A stretch of DNA of 64,000 bases from Channallabes apus (lineage: Eukaryota; Chordata; Actinopteri; Siluriformes; Clariidae), in the NCBI GenBank assembly GCA_030522415.1, contig JAMASW010000037.1:62001-126000 (forward strand), in the 5' to 3' direction. The notes beneath the pieces were generated by a model. It had not been told where the DNA came from. It searched no databases and worked only from the letters and a program-made list of their open reading frames with translations. Made by a program: the position numbers and the translations under genes. This document shows, one piece after another, positions 9,266-23,100 of this stretch (position 1 is its first letter; every line of letters starts with the position of its first letter).

Positions 9266-9946
9266 CATACATGTTGAAAAACAACTTTTTTGATCTTCTT
9301 TTTTTACTCATTTTGTTCCAGAAAAATGAATACAGACTCATTTTGTTTGTTTTACATACCTACACATTAGTTGTGTGAGAAAACCGCTTTCCTGAGCTCG
9401 TAGAGAGCTTAGAACGCAGCAAACGCTTTATCTCACCGTCTTGTGCAAGAAAGTGAAAGAGATGATCATTTTCAATACAGTAATGCATTCATTGCATACA
9501 TGTTGAAAAACAACTTTTTTGTTCTTCTTTTCCTCATTTTGTTCCAGAAAAATGAATACAAACTCATTTTGTTTGTTTTACATACCTATACATTAGTTGT
9601 GTGAGAAAACCGCTTTCCTGAGCTCGTAGAGAGCTAAGAACGCAGCAAATGCTTTATCTCACCGTCTTGTGCATGAAAGTGAATGAGATGATCATTTTCA
9701 ATACAGTAATGCATTCCTTGCATACATGTTGAAAAACAACTTTTTTGTTCTTCTTTTTCTCATTTTGTTCCAGAAAAATGAATACAGACTCATTTTGTTT
9801 GTTTTACATACGTACACATTAGTTGTGTGAGAAAACCGCTTTCCCGAGCTCGTAGAGAGCTAAGAACGCAGCAAACGCTTTATCTCACCGTCTTGTGCAT
9901 GAAAGTGAATGAGATGATCATTTTCAATACATTAATGTATTCTTTG
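8585..9946 (+). repeat. b-c-d trimer in two tandem copies (681 bp)
   Basis: Units b-c-d at 8585, 8814 and 9040 are followed directly by b-c-d at 9266, 9495 and 9721, with no short unit between. The normal pattern puts S and a after d. The second trimer replaces the S* expected from the 1551-bp duplication, so the trimer exchange is probably later than that event. Confidence 0.85.
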
Positions 9947-12729
9947 CATACATGTTGAAAAACCGCTTTCCTGAGCTCGTAGAGAGCTAAGAACGCAGCA
10001 AACGCTTTATCTCACCGTCTTGTGCATGAAAGTGAAAGAGATTATCATTTTCAATACAGTAATGCATTCTTTGCATACATGTTGAAAAACAACTTTTTTG
10101 TTCTTATTTTACTCATTTTGTTCCAGAAAAATGAATACAAATTCATTTTGTTTGTTTTACATACCTATACATTAGTTGTGTGAGAAAACCGCTTTCCTGA
10201 GCTCGTAGAGAGCTAAGAACGCAGCAAACCCTTTATCTCACCGTCTTGTGCCTGAAAGTGAAAGAGATGATCATTTTCAATACAGTAATGCATTCTTTGC
10301 ATACATGTTGAAAAACAACTTTTTTGTTCTTCTTTTCCTCATTTTGTTCCAGAAAAATGAATACAGACTCATTTTGTTTGTTTTACATACGTACACATTA
10401 GTTGTGTGAGAAAACCGCTTTCCCGAGCTCGTAGAGAGCTAAGAACGCAGCAAACGCTTTATCTCACCGTCTTGTGCATGAAAGTGAATGAGATGATCAT
10501 TTTCAATACATTAATGTATTCTTTGCATACATGTTGAAAAACAACTTTTTTGTTCTTCTTTTCCCCATTTTGTTCCAGAAAAATGAATACAAACTCATTT
10601 TGTTTGTTTTACATACGTACACATTAGTTGTGTGAGAAAACCGCTTTCCTGAGCTCGTAGAGAGCTAAGAACGCAGCAAACGCTTTATCTCACCGTCTTG
10701 TGCATGAAAGTGAATGAGATGAACATTTTCAATACATTAATGTATTCTTTGCATACATGTTGAAAAACCGCTTTCCTGAGCTCGTAGAGAGCTAAGAACG
10801 CAGCAAACGCTTTATCTCACCGTCTTGTGCATGAAAGTGAAAGAGATTATCATTTTCAATACAGTAATGCATTCTTTGCATACATGTTGAAAAACAACTT
10901 TTTTGTTCTTCTTATTTTACTCATTTTGTTCCAGAAAAATGAATACAAATTCATTTTGTTTGTTTTACATACCTATACATTAGTTGTGTGAGAAAACCGC
11001 TTTCCTGAGCTCGTAGAGAGCTAAGAACGCAGCAAAAGCTTTATCTCACCGTCTTGTGCATGAAAGTGAATGAGATGATCATTTTCAATACATTAATGTA
11101 TTCTTTGCATACATGTTGAAAAACAACTTTTTTGATCTTCTTTTTTTACTCATTTTGTTCCAGAAAAATGAATACAGACTCATTTTGTTTGTTTTACATA
11201 CCTACACATTAGTTGTGTGAGAAAACCGCTTTCCTGAGCTCGTAGAGAGCTTAGAACGCAGCAAACGCTTTATCTCACCGTCTTGTGCAAGAAAGTGAAA
11301 GAGATGATCATTTTCAATACAGTAATGCATTCATTGCATACATGTTGAAAAACAACTTTTTTGTTCTTCTTTTCCTCATTTTGTTCCAGAAAAATGAATA
11401 CAAACTCATTTTGTTTGTTTTACATACCTATACATTAGTTGTGTGAGAAAACCGCTTTCCTGAGCTCGTAGAGAGCTAAGAACGCAGCAAATGCTTTATC
11501 TCACCGTCTTGTGCATGAAAGTGAATGAGATGATCATTTTCAATACAGTAATGCATTCCTTGCATACATGTTGAAAAACAACTTTTTTGTTCTTCTTTTT
11601 CTCATTTTGTTCCAGAAAAATGAATACAGACTCATTTTGTTTGTTTTACATACGTACACATTAGTTGTGTGAGAAAACCGCTTTCCCGAGCTCGTAGAGA
11701 GCTAAGAACGCAGCAAACGCTTTATCTCACCGTCTTGTGCATGAAAGTGAATGAGATGATCATTTTCAATACATTAATGTATTCTTTGCATACATGTTGA
11801 AAAACCGCTTTCCTGAGCTCGTAGAGAGCTAAGAACGCAGCAAACGCTTTATCTCACCGTCTTGTGCATGAAAGTCAAAGAGATTATCATTTTCAATACA
11901 GTAATGCATTCTTTGCATACATGTTGAAAAACAACTTTTTTGTTCTTCTTATTTTACTCATTTTGTTCCAGAAAAATGAATACAAATTCATTTTGTTTGT
12001 TTTACATACGTACACATTAGTTGTGTGAGAAAACCGCTTTCCTGAGCTCGTAGAGAGCTAAGAACGCAGCAAACGCTTTATCTCACCGTCTTGTGCATGA
12101 AAGTGAATGAGATGAACATTTTCAATACATTAATGTATTCTTTGCATACATGTTGAAAAACCGCTTTCCTGAGCTCGTAGAGAGCTAAGAACGCAGCAAA
12201 CTCTTTATCTCACCGTCTTGTGCATGAAAGTGAAAGAGATTATCATTTTCAATACAGTAATGCATTCTTTGCATACATGTTGAAAAACAACTTTTTTGTT
12301 CTTCTTATTTTACTCATTTTGTTCCAGAAAAATGAATACAAATTCATTTTGTTTGTTTTACATATCTATACATTAGTTGTGTGAGAAAACCGCTTTCCTG
12401 AGCTCGTAGAGAGCTAAGAACGCAGCAAACGCTTTATCTCACCGTCTTGTGCATGAAAGTGAATGAGATGATCATTTTCAATACATTAATGTATTCTTTG
12501 CATACATGTTGAAAAACAACTTTTTTGATCTTCTTTTTTTACTCATTTTGTTCCAGAAAAATGAATACAGACTCATTTTGTTTGTTTTACATACCTACAC
12601 ATTAGTTGTGTGAGAAAACCGCTTTCCTGAGCTCGTAGAGAGCTTAGAACGCAGCAAACGCTTTATCTCACCGTCTTGTGCAAGAAAGTGAAAGAGATGA
12701 TCATTTTCAATACAGTAATGCATTCATTG
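9947..12729 (+). repeat. Irregular mosaic of a, b, c, d, e, f and S units
   Basis: Unit starts: S 9947, f 10074, d-like 10300, e 10526, S 10752, a 10879, b 11108, c 11337, d 11563, S* 11789, a 11916, S 12145, a 12272, b 12501. The first part repeats the order S-f-g-e-S-a-b-c of 5190-6807 (offset 4757), but at 10300 the g start AAAAATAAC is replaced by AAAAACAAC with a c-type tract, so this unit looks converted or recombinant. Private bases include GCAAACCC (about 10225) and GCAAAAGC (about 11033). The a unit at 11916 combines AAATTC with TACGTAC and GATGAAC. Confidence 0.8.
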
Positions 12730-15700
12730 CATAAATGTTGAAAAACAACTTTTTTGTTCTTCTTTTCCTCATTTTGTTCCAGAAAAATGAATACAAACTC
12801 ATTTTGTTTGTTTTACATACCTATACATTAGTTGTGTGAGAAAACCGCTTTCCTGAGCTCGTAGAGAGCTAAGAACGCAGCAAATGCTTTATCTCACCGT
12901 CTTGTGCATGAAAGTGAATGAGATGATCATTTTCAATACAGTAATGCATTCCTTGCATACATGTTGAAAAACAACTTTTTTGTTCTTCTTTTTCTCATTT
13001 TGTTCCAGAAAAATGAATACAAACTCATTTTGTTTGTTTTACATACGTACACATTAGTTGTGTGAGAAAACCGCTTTCCTGAGCTCGTAGAGAGCTAAGA
13101 ACGCAGCAAACGCTTTATCTCACCGTCTTGTGCATGAAAGTGAATGAGATGAACATTTTCAATACATTAATGTATTCTTTGCATACATGTTGAAAAACCG
13201 CTTTCCTGAGCTCGTAGAGAGCTAAGAACGCAGCAAACGCTTTATCTCACCGTCTTGTGCATGAAAGTGAAAGAGATTATCATTTTCAATACAGTAATGC
13301 ATTCTTTGCATACATGTTGAAAAACAACTTTTTTGTTCTTCTTATTTTACTCATTTTGTTCCAGAAAAATGAATACAAATTCATTTTGTTTGTTTTACAT
13401 ACCTATACATTAGTTGTGTGAGAAAACCGCTTTCCTGAGCTCGTAGAGAGCTAAGAACGCAGCAAACGCTTTATCTCACCGTCTTGTGCATGAAAGTGAA
13501 TGAGATGATCATTTTCAATACATTAATGTATTCTTTGCATACATGTTGAAAAACAACTTTTTTGATCTTCTTTTTTTACTCATTTTGTTCCAGAAAAATG
13601 AATACAGACTCATTTTGTTTGTTTTACATACCTACACATTAGTTGTGTGAGAAAACCGCTTTCCTGAGCTCGTAGAGAGCTTAGAACGCAGCAAACGCTT
13701 TATCTCACCGTCTTGTGCAAGAAAGTGAAAGAGATGATCATTTTCAATACAGTAATGCATTCATTGCATACATGTTGAAAAACAACTTTTTTGTTCTTCT
13801 TTTCCTCATTTTGTTCCAGAAAAATGAATACAAACTCATTTTGTTTGTTTTACATACCTATACATTAGTTGTGTGAGAAAACCGCTTTCCTGAGCTCGTA
13901 GAGAGCTAAGAACGCAGCAAATGCTTTATCTCACCGTCTTGTGCATGAAAGTGAATGAGATGATCATTTTCAATACAGTAATGCATTCCTTGCATACATG
14001 TTGAAAAACAACTTTTTTGTTCTTCTTTTTCTCATTTTGTTCCAGAAAAATGAATACAGACTCATTTTGTTTGTTTTACATACGTACACATTAGTTGTGT
14101 GAGAAAACCGCTTTCCCGAGCTCGTAGAGAGCTAAGAACGCAGCAAACGCTTTATCTCACCGTCTTGTGCATGAAAGTGAATGAGATGATCATTTTCAAT
14201 ACATTAATGTATTCTTTGCATACATGTTGAAAAACCGCTTTCCTGAGCTCGTAGAGAGCTAAGAACGCAGCAAACGCTTTATCTCACCGTCTTGTGCATG
14301 AAAGTGAATGAGATGAACATTTTCAATACATTAATGTATTCTTTGCATACATGTTGAAAAACCGCTTTCCTGAGCTCGTAGAGAGCTAAGAACGCAGCAA
14401 ACTCTTTATCTCACCGTCTTGTGCATGAAATTGAAAGAGATTATCATTTTCAATACAGTAATGCATTCTTTGCATACATGTTGAAAAACAACTTTTTTGT
14501 TCTTCTTATTTTACTCATTTTGTTCCAGAAAAATGAATACAAATTCATTTTGTTTGTTTTACATATCTATACATTAGTTGTGTGAGAAAACCGCTTTCCT
14601 GAGCTCGTAGAGAGCTAAGAACGCAGCAAACGCTTTATCTCACCGTCTTGTGCATGAAAGTGAATGAGATGATCATTTTCAATACAGTAATGCATTCCTT
14701 GCATACATGTTGAAAAACAACTTTTTTGTTCTTCTTTTTCTCATTTTGTTCCAGAAAAATGAATACAGACTCATTTTGTTTGTTTTACATACGTACACAT
14801 TAGTTGTGTGAGAAAACCGCTTTCCCGAGCTCGTAGAGAGCTAAGAACGCAGCAAACGCTTTATCTCACCGTCTTGTGCATGAAAGTGAATGAGATGATC
14901 ATTTTCAATACATTAATGTATTCTTTGCATACATGTTGAAAAACCGCTTTCCTGAGCTCGTAGAGAGCTAAGAACGCAGCAAACGCTTTATCTCACCGTC
15001 TTGTGCATGAAAGTCAAAGAGATTATCATTTTCAATACAGTAATGCATTCTTTGCATACATGTTGAAAAACAACTTTTTTGTTCTTCTTATTTTACTCAT
15101 TTTGTTCCAGAAAAATGAATACAAATTCATTTTGTTTGTTTTACATACGTACACATTAGTTGTGTGAGAAAACCGCTTTCCTGAGCTCGTAGAGAGCTAA
15201 GAACGCAGCAAACGCTTTATCTCACCGTCTTGTGCATGAAAGTGAATGAGATGATCATTTTCAATACATTAATGTATTCTTTGCATACATGTTGAAAAAC
15301 AACTTTTTTGATCTTCTTTTTTTACTCATTTTGTTCCAGAAAAATGAATACAGACTCATTTTGTTTGTTTTACATACGTACACATTAGTTGTGTGAGAAA
15401 ACCGCTTTCCCGAGCTCGTAGAGAGCTAAGAACGCAGCAAACGCTTTATCTCACCGTCTTGTGCATGAAAGTGAATGAGATGATCATTTTCAATACATTA
15501 ATGTATTCTTTGCATACATGTTGAAAAACCGCTTTCCTGAGCTCGTAGAGAGCTAAGAACGCAGCAAACGCTTTATCTCACCGTCTTGTGCAAGAAAGTG
15601 AAAGAGATGATCATTTTCAATACAGTAATGCATTCATTGCATAAATGTTGAAAAACAACTTTTTTGTTCTTCTTTTCCTCATTTTGTTCCAGAAAAATGA

Positions 15701-17379
15701 ATACAAACTCATTTTGTTTGTTTTACATACCTATACATTAGTTGTGTGAGAAAACCGCTTTCCTGAGCTCGTAGAGAGCTAAGAACGCAGCAAATGCTTT
15801 ATCTCACCGTCTTGTGCAAGAAAGTGAATGAGATGATCATTTTCAATACAGTAATGCATTCCTTGCATACATGTTGAAAAACAACTTTTTTGTTCTTCTT
15901 TTTCTCATTTTGTTCCAGAAAAATGAATACAAACTCATTTTGTTTGTTTTACATACGTACACATTAGTTGTGTGAGAAAACCGCTTTCCTGAGCTCGTAG
16001 AGAGCTAAGAACGCAGCAAACGCTTTATCTCACCGTCTTGTGCATGAAAGTGAATGAGATGAACATTTTCAATACATTAATGTATTCTTTGCATACATGT
16101 TGAAAAACCGCTTTCCTGAGCTCGTAGAGAGCTAAGAACGCAGCAAACGCTTTATCTCACCGTCTTGTGCATGAAAGTGAAAGAGATTATCATTTTCAAT
16201 ACAGTAATGCATTCTTTGCATACATGTTGAAAAACAACTTTTTTGTTCTTCTTATTTTACTCATTTTGTTCCAGAAAAATGAATACAAATTCATTTTGTT
16301 TGTTTTACATACCTATACATTAGTTGTGTGAGAAAACCGCTTTCCTGAGCTCGTAGAGAGCTAAGAACGCAGCAAACGCTTTATCTCACCGTCTTGTGCA
16401 TGAAAGTGAATGAGATGATCATTTTCAATACATTAATGTATTCTTTGCATACATGTTGAAAAACAACTTTTTTGATCTTCTTTTTTTACTCATTTTGTTC
16501 CAGAAAAATGAATACAGACTCATTTTGTTTGTTTTACATACCTACACATTAGTTGTGTGAGAAAACCGCTTTCCTGAGCTCGTAGAGAGCTTAGAACGCA
16601 GCAAACGCTTTATCTCACCGTCTTGTGCAAGAAAGTGAAAGAGATGATCATTTTCAATACAGTAATGCATTCATTGCATACATGTTGAAAAACAACTTTT
16701 TTCTTCTTTTCCTCATTTTGTTCCAGAAAAATGAATACAAACTCATTTTGTTTGTTTTACATACCTATACATTAGTTGTGTGAGAAAACCGCTTTCCTGA
16801 GCTCGTAGAGAGCTAAGAACGCAGCAAATGCTTTATCTCACCGTCTTGTGCATGAAAGTGAATGAGATGATCATTTTCAATACAGTAATGCATTCCTTGC
16901 ATACATGTTGAAAAACAACTTTTTTGTTCTTCTTTTTCTCATTTTGTTCCAGAAAAATGAATACAGACTCATTTTGTTTGTTTTACATACGTACACATTA
17001 GTTGTGTGAGAAAACCGCTTTCCCGAGCTCGTAGAGAGCTAAGAACGCAGCAAACGCTTTATCTCACCGTCTTGTGCATGAAAGTGAATGAGATGATCAT
17101 TTTCAATACATTAATGTATTCTTTGCATACATGTTGAAAAACCGCTTTCCTGAGCTCGTAGAGAGCTAAGAACGCAGCAAACGCTTTATCTCACCGTCTT
17201 GTGCATGAAAGTGAATGAGATGAACATTTTCAATACATTAATGTATTCTTTGCATACATGTTGAAAAACCGCTTTCCTGAGCTCGTAGAGAGCTAAGAAC
17301 GCAGCAAACTCTTTATCTCACCGTCTTGTGCATGAAAGTGAAAGAGATTATCATTTTCAATACAGTAATGCATTCTTTG
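12730..17379 (+). repeat. Segmental duplication, about 1.74 kb, copies about 2.9 kb apart
   Basis: Units c-d'-S-a-b-c-d-S2-S(AACTCTTT) start at 12730, 12956, 13182, 13309, 13538, 13767, 13993, 14219 and 14346. The same series starts at 15640, 15866, 16092, 16219, 16448, 16677, 16900, 17126 and 17253. The offset is 2910 bp, then 2907 bp after 16677, because that c unit has lost three bases in the T/C tract (CTTTTTTCTTC). Between the copies lie a(TATCTATAC) 14473 ending in GCATTCCTTG, d 14702, S* 14928, a 15055, a b/d hybrid 15284 (229 bp) and an S/b hybrid 15513. Three or more of these interstitial units look recombinant. Confidence 0.8.
15513..15639 (+). repeat. Hybrid short unit, S 5' part with b 3' part
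   Basis: The unit lacks module A like any S, but its 3' part is type b: GCAAGAAAGTGAAAGAGATGATC and GCATTCATTG, followed by CATAAATG at the next unit. The same b end followed by CATAAATG is at 12720-12730. It sits exactly at the left edge of the second copy of the 2.9-kb-spaced duplication, so it is the likely crossover unit, and it shows that short and long units recombine within the shared core. Confidence 0.8.
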
Positions 17380-20165
17380 CATACATGTTGAAAAACAACT
17401 TTTTTGTTCTTCTTATTTTACTCATTTTGTTCCAGAAAAATGAATACAAATTCATTTTGTTTGTTTTACATACCTATACATTAGTTGTGTGAGAAAACCG
17501 CTTTCCTGAGCTCGTAGAGAGCTAAGAACGCAGCAAACGCTTTATCTCACCGTCTTGTGCATGAAAGTGAATGAGATGATCATTTTCAATACATTAATGT
17601 ATTCTTTGCATACATGTTGAAAAACAACTTTTTTGATCTTCTTTTTTTACTCATTTTGTTCCAGAAAAATGAATACAGACTCATTTTGTTTGTTTTACAT
17701 ACCTACACATTAGTTGTGTGAGAAAACCGCTTTCCTGAGCTCGTAGGGAGCTTAGAACGCAGCAAACGCTTTATCTCACCGTCTTGTGCAAGAAAGTGAA
17801 AGAGATGATCATTTTCAATACAGTAATGCATTCATTGCATAAATGTTGAAAAACAACTTTTTTGTTCTTCTTTTCCTCATTTTGTTCCAGAAAAATGAAT
17901 ACAAACTCATTTTGTTTGTTTTACATACCTATACATTAGTTGTGTGAGAAAACCGCTTTCCTGAGCTCGTAGAGAGCTAAGAACGCAGCAAATGCTTTAT
18001 CTCACCGTCTTGTGCATGAAAGTGAATGAGATGATCATTTTCAATACAGTAATGCATTCCTTGCATACATGTTGAAAAACAACTTTTTTGTTCTTCTTTT
18101 TCTCATTTTGTTCCAGAAAAATGAATACAAACTCATTTTGTTTGTTTTACATACGTACACATTAGTTGTGTGAGAAAACCGCTTTCCTGAGCTCGTAGAG
18201 AGCTAAGAACGCAGCAAACGCTTTATCTCACCGTCTTGTGCATGAAAGTGAATGAGATGAACATTTTCAATACATTAATGTATTCTTTGCATACATGTTG
18301 AAAAACCGCTTTCCTGAGCTCGTAGAGAGCTAAGAACGCAGCAAACGCTTTATCTCACCGTCTTGTGCATGAAAGTGAAAGAGATTATCATTTTCAATAC
18401 AGTAATGCATTCTTTGCATACATGTTGAAAAACAACTTTTTTGTTCTTCTTATTTTACTCATTTTGTTCCAGAAAAATGAATACAAATTCATTTTGTTTG
18501 TTTTACATACCTATACATTAGTTGTGTGAGAAAACCGCTTTCCTGAGCTCGTAGAGAGCTAAGAACGCAGCAAACGCTTTATCTCACCGTCTTGTGCATG
18601 AAAGTGAATGAGATGATCATTTTCAATACATTAATGTATTCTTTGCATACATGTTGAAAAACCGCTTTCCTGAGCTCGTAGAGAGCTAAGAACGCAGCAA
18701 ACGCTTTATCTCACCGTCTTGTGCATGAAAGTGAATGAGATGAACATTTTCAATACATTAATGTATTCTTTGCATACATGTTGAAAAACCGCTTTCCTGA
18801 GCTCGTAGAGAGCTAAGAACGCAGCAAACTCTTTATCTCACCGTCTTGTGCATGAAAGTGAAAGAGATTATCATTTTCAATACAGTAATGCATTCTTTGC
18901 ATACATGTTGAAAAACAACTTTTTTGTTCTTCTTATTTTACTCATTTTGTTCCAGAAAAATGAATACAAATTCATTTTGTTTGTTTTACATACCTATACA
19001 TTAGTTGTGTGAGAAAACCGCTTTCCTGAGCTCGTAGAGAGCTAAGAACGCAGCAAACGCTTTATCTCACCGTCTTGTGCATGAAAGTGAATGAGATGAT
19101 CATTTTCAATACATTAATGTATTCTTTGCATACATGTTGAAAAACAACTTTTTTGATCTTCTTTTTTTACTCATTTTGTTCCAGAAAAATGAATACAGAC
19201 TCATTTTGTTTGTTTTACATACCTACACATTAGTTGTGTGAGAAAACCGCTTTCCTGAGCTCGTAGGGAGCTTAGAACGCAGCAAACGCTTTATCTCACC
19301 GTCTTGTGCAAGAAAGTGAAAGAGATGATCATTTTCAATACAGTAATGCATTCATTGCATAAATGTTGAAAAACAACTTTTTTGTTCTTCTTTTCCTCAT
19401 TTTGTTCCAGAAAAATGAATACAAACTCATTTTGTTTGTTTTACATACCTATACATTAGTTGTGTGAGAAAACCGCTTTCCTGAGCTCGTAGAGAGCTAA
19501 GAACGCAGCAAATGCTTTATCTCACCGTCTTGTGCATGAAAGTGAATGAGATGATCATTTTCAATACAGTAATGCATTCCTTGCATACATGTTGAAAAAC
19601 AACTTTTTTGTTCTTCTTTTTCTCATTTTGTTCCAGAAAAATGAATACAAACTCATTTTGTTTGTTTTACATACGTACACATTAGTTGTGTGAGAAAACC
19701 GCTTTCCTGAGCTCGTAGAGAGCTAAGAACGCAGCAAACGCTTTATCTCACCGTCTTGTGCATGAAAGTGAATGAGATGAACATTTTCAATACATTAATG
19801 TATTCTTTGCATACATGTTGAAAAACCGCTTTCCTGAGCTCGTAGAGAGCTAAGAACGCAGCAAACGCTTTATCTCACCGTCTTGTGCATGAAAGTGAAA
19901 GAGATTATCATTTTCAATACAGTAATGCATTCTTTGCATACATGTTGAAAAACAACTTTTTTGTTCTTCTTATTTTACTCATTTTGTTCCAGAAAAATGA
20001 ATACAAATTCATTTTGTTTGTTTTACATACCTATACATTAGTTGTGTGAGAAAACCGCTTTCCTGAGCTCGTAGAGAGCTAAGAACGCAGCAAACGCTTT
20101 ATCTCACCGTCTTGTGCATGAAAGTGAATGAGATGATCATTTTCAATACAGTAATGCATTCATTG
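17126..20165 (+). repeat. 1520-bp higher-order repeat, two tandem copies
   Basis: Eight units S2-S-a-b-c-d'-S-a start at 17126, 17253, 17380, 17609, 17838, 18064, 18290 and 18417 and again at 18646, 18773, 18900, 19129, 19358, 19584, 19810 and 19937. The period is exactly 1520 bp. Both copies share the b unit with CGTAGGGAGC (17741 region and 19261 region) and the S unit with AACTCTTT. The last a unit of copy two ends GCATTCATTG instead of GTATTCTTTG and so resembles the closing a unit of the 3594-bp repeat that follows. Confidence 0.88.
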
Positions 20166-23100
20166 CATAAATGTTGAAAAACAACTTTTTTGTTCTTCTT
20201 TTCCTCATTTTGTTCCAGAAAAATGAATACAAACTCATTTTGTTTGTTTTACATACCTATACATTAGTTGTGTGAGAAAACCGCTTTCCTGAGCTCGTAG
20301 AGAGCTAAGAACGCAGCAAATGCTTTATCTCACCGTCTTGTGCATGAAAGTGAATGAGATGATCATTTTCAATACAGTAATGCATTCCTTGCATACATGT
20401 TGAAAAACAACTTTTTTGTTCTTCTTTTTCTCATTTTGTTCCAGAAAAATGAATACAAACTCATTTTGTTTGTTTTACATACGTACACATTAGTTGTGTG
20501 AGAAAACCGCTTTCCTGAGCTCGTAGAGAGCTAAGAACGCAGCAAACGCTTTATCTCACCGTCTTGTGCATGAAAGTGAATGAGATGAACATTTTCAATA
20601 CATTAATGTATTCTTTGCATACATGTTGAAAAACCGCTTTCCTGAGCTCGTAGAGAGCTAAGAACGCAGCAAACGCTTTATCTCACCGTCTTGTGCATGA
20701 AAGTGAAAGAGATTATCATTTTCAATACAGTAATGCATTCTTTGCATACATGTTGAAAAACAACTTTTTTGTTCTTCTTATTTTACTCATTTTGTTCCAG
20801 AAAAATGAATACAAATTCATTTTGTTTGTTTTACATACCTATACATTAGTTGTGTGAGAAAACCGCTTTCCTGAGCTCGTAGAGAGCTAAGAACGCAGCA
20901 AACGCTTTATCTCACCGTCTTGTGCATGAAAGTGAATGAGATGATCATTTTCAATACATTAATGTATTCTTTGCATACATGTTGAAAAACAACTTTTTTG
21001 ATCTTCTTTTTTTACTCATTTTGTTCCAGAAAAATGAATACAGACTCATTTTGTTTGTTTTACATACCTACACATTAGTTGTGTGAGAAAACCGCTTTCC
21101 TGAGCTCGTAGAGAGCTTAGAACGCAGCAAACGCTTTATCTCACCGTCTTGTGCAAGAAAGTGAAAGAGATGATCATTTTCAATACAGTAATGCATTCAT
21201 TGCATACATGTTGAAAAACAACTTTTTTGTTCTTCTTTTCCTCATTTTGTTCCAGAAAAATGAATACAAACTCATTTTGTTTGTTTTACATACCTATACA
21301 TTAGTTGTGTGAGAAAACCGCTTTCCTGAGCTCGTAGAGAGCTAAGAACGCAGCAAATGCTTTATCTCACCGTCTTGTGCATGAAAGTGAATGAGATGAT
21401 CATTTTCAATACAGTAATGCATTCCTTGCATACATGTTGAAAAACAACTTTTTTGTTCTTCTTTTTCTCATTTTGTTCCAGAAAAATGAATACAGACTCA
21501 TTTTGTTTGTTTTACATACGTACACATTAGTTGTGTGAGAAAACCGCTTTCCCGAGCTCGTAGAGAGCTAAGAACGCAGCAAACGCTTTATCTCACCGTC
21601 TTGTGCATGAAAGTGAATGAGATGATCATTTTCAATACATTAATGTATTCTTTGCATACATGTTGAAAAACCGCTTTCCTGAGCTCGTAGAGAGCTAAGA
21701 ACGCAGCAAACGCTTTATCTCACCGTCTTGTGCATGAAAGTCAAAGAGATTATCATTTTCAATACAGTAATGCATTCTTTGCATACATGTTGAAAAACAA
21801 CTTTTTTGTTCTTCTTATTTTACTCATTTTGTTCCAGAAAAATGAATACAAATTCATTTTGTTTGTTTTACATACCTATACATTAGTTGTGTGAGAAAAC
21901 CGCTTTCCTGAGCTCGTAGAGAGCTAAGAACGCAGCAAACGCTTTATCTCACCGTCTTGTGCATGAAAGTGAATGAGATGAACATTTTCAATACATTAAT
22001 GTATTCTTTGCATACATGTTGAAAAACCGCTTTCCTGAGCTCGTAGAGAGCTAAGAACGCAGCAAACGCTTTATCTCACCGTCTTGTGCATGAAAGTGAA
22101 AGAGATTATCATTTTCAATACAGTAATGCATTCTTTGCATACATGTTGAAAAACAACTTTTTTGTTCTTCTTATTTTACTCATTTTGTTCCAGAAAAATG
22201 AATACAGACTCATTTTGTTTGTTTTACATACGTACACATTAGTTGTGTGAGAAAACCGCTTTCCCCAGCTCGTAGAGAGCTAAGAACGCAGCAAACGCTT
22301 TATCTCACCGTCTTGTGCATGAAAGTGAATGAGATGATCATTTTCAATACATTAATGTATTCTTTGCATACATGTTGAAAAACCGCTTTCCTGAGCTCGT
22401 AGAGAGCTAAGAACGCAGCAAACGCTTTATCTCACCGTCTTGTGCATGAAAGTCAAAGAGATTATCATTTTCAATACAGTAATGCATTCTTTGCATACAT
22501 GTTGAAAAACAACTTTTTTGTTCTTCTTATTTTACTCATTTTGTTCCAGAAAAATGAATACAAATTCATTTTGTTTGTTTTACATACCTATACATTAGTT
22601 GTGTGAGAAAACCGCTTTCCTGAGCTCGTAGAGAGCTAAGAACGCAGCAAACGCTTTATCTCACCGTCTTGTGCATGAAAGTGAATGAGATGATCATTTT
22701 CAATACATTAATGTATTCTTTGCATACATGTTGAAAAACAACTTTTTTGATCTTCTTTTTTTATTCATTTTGTTCCAGAAAAATGAATACAGACTCATTT
22801 TGTTTGTTTTACATACCTACACATTAGTTGTGTGAGAAAACCGCTTTCCTGAGCTCGTAGAGAGCTTAGAACGCAGCAAACGCTTTATCTCACCGTCTTG
22901 TGCAAGAAAGTGAAAGAGATGATCATTTTCAATACAGTAATGCATTCATTGCATACATGTTGAAAAACAACTTTTTTGTTCTTCTTTTCCTCATTTTGTT
23001 CCAGAAAAATGAATACAAACTCATTTTGTTTGTTTTACATACCTATACATTAGTTGTGTGAGAAAACCGCTTTCCTGAGCTCGTAGAGAGCTAAGAACGC

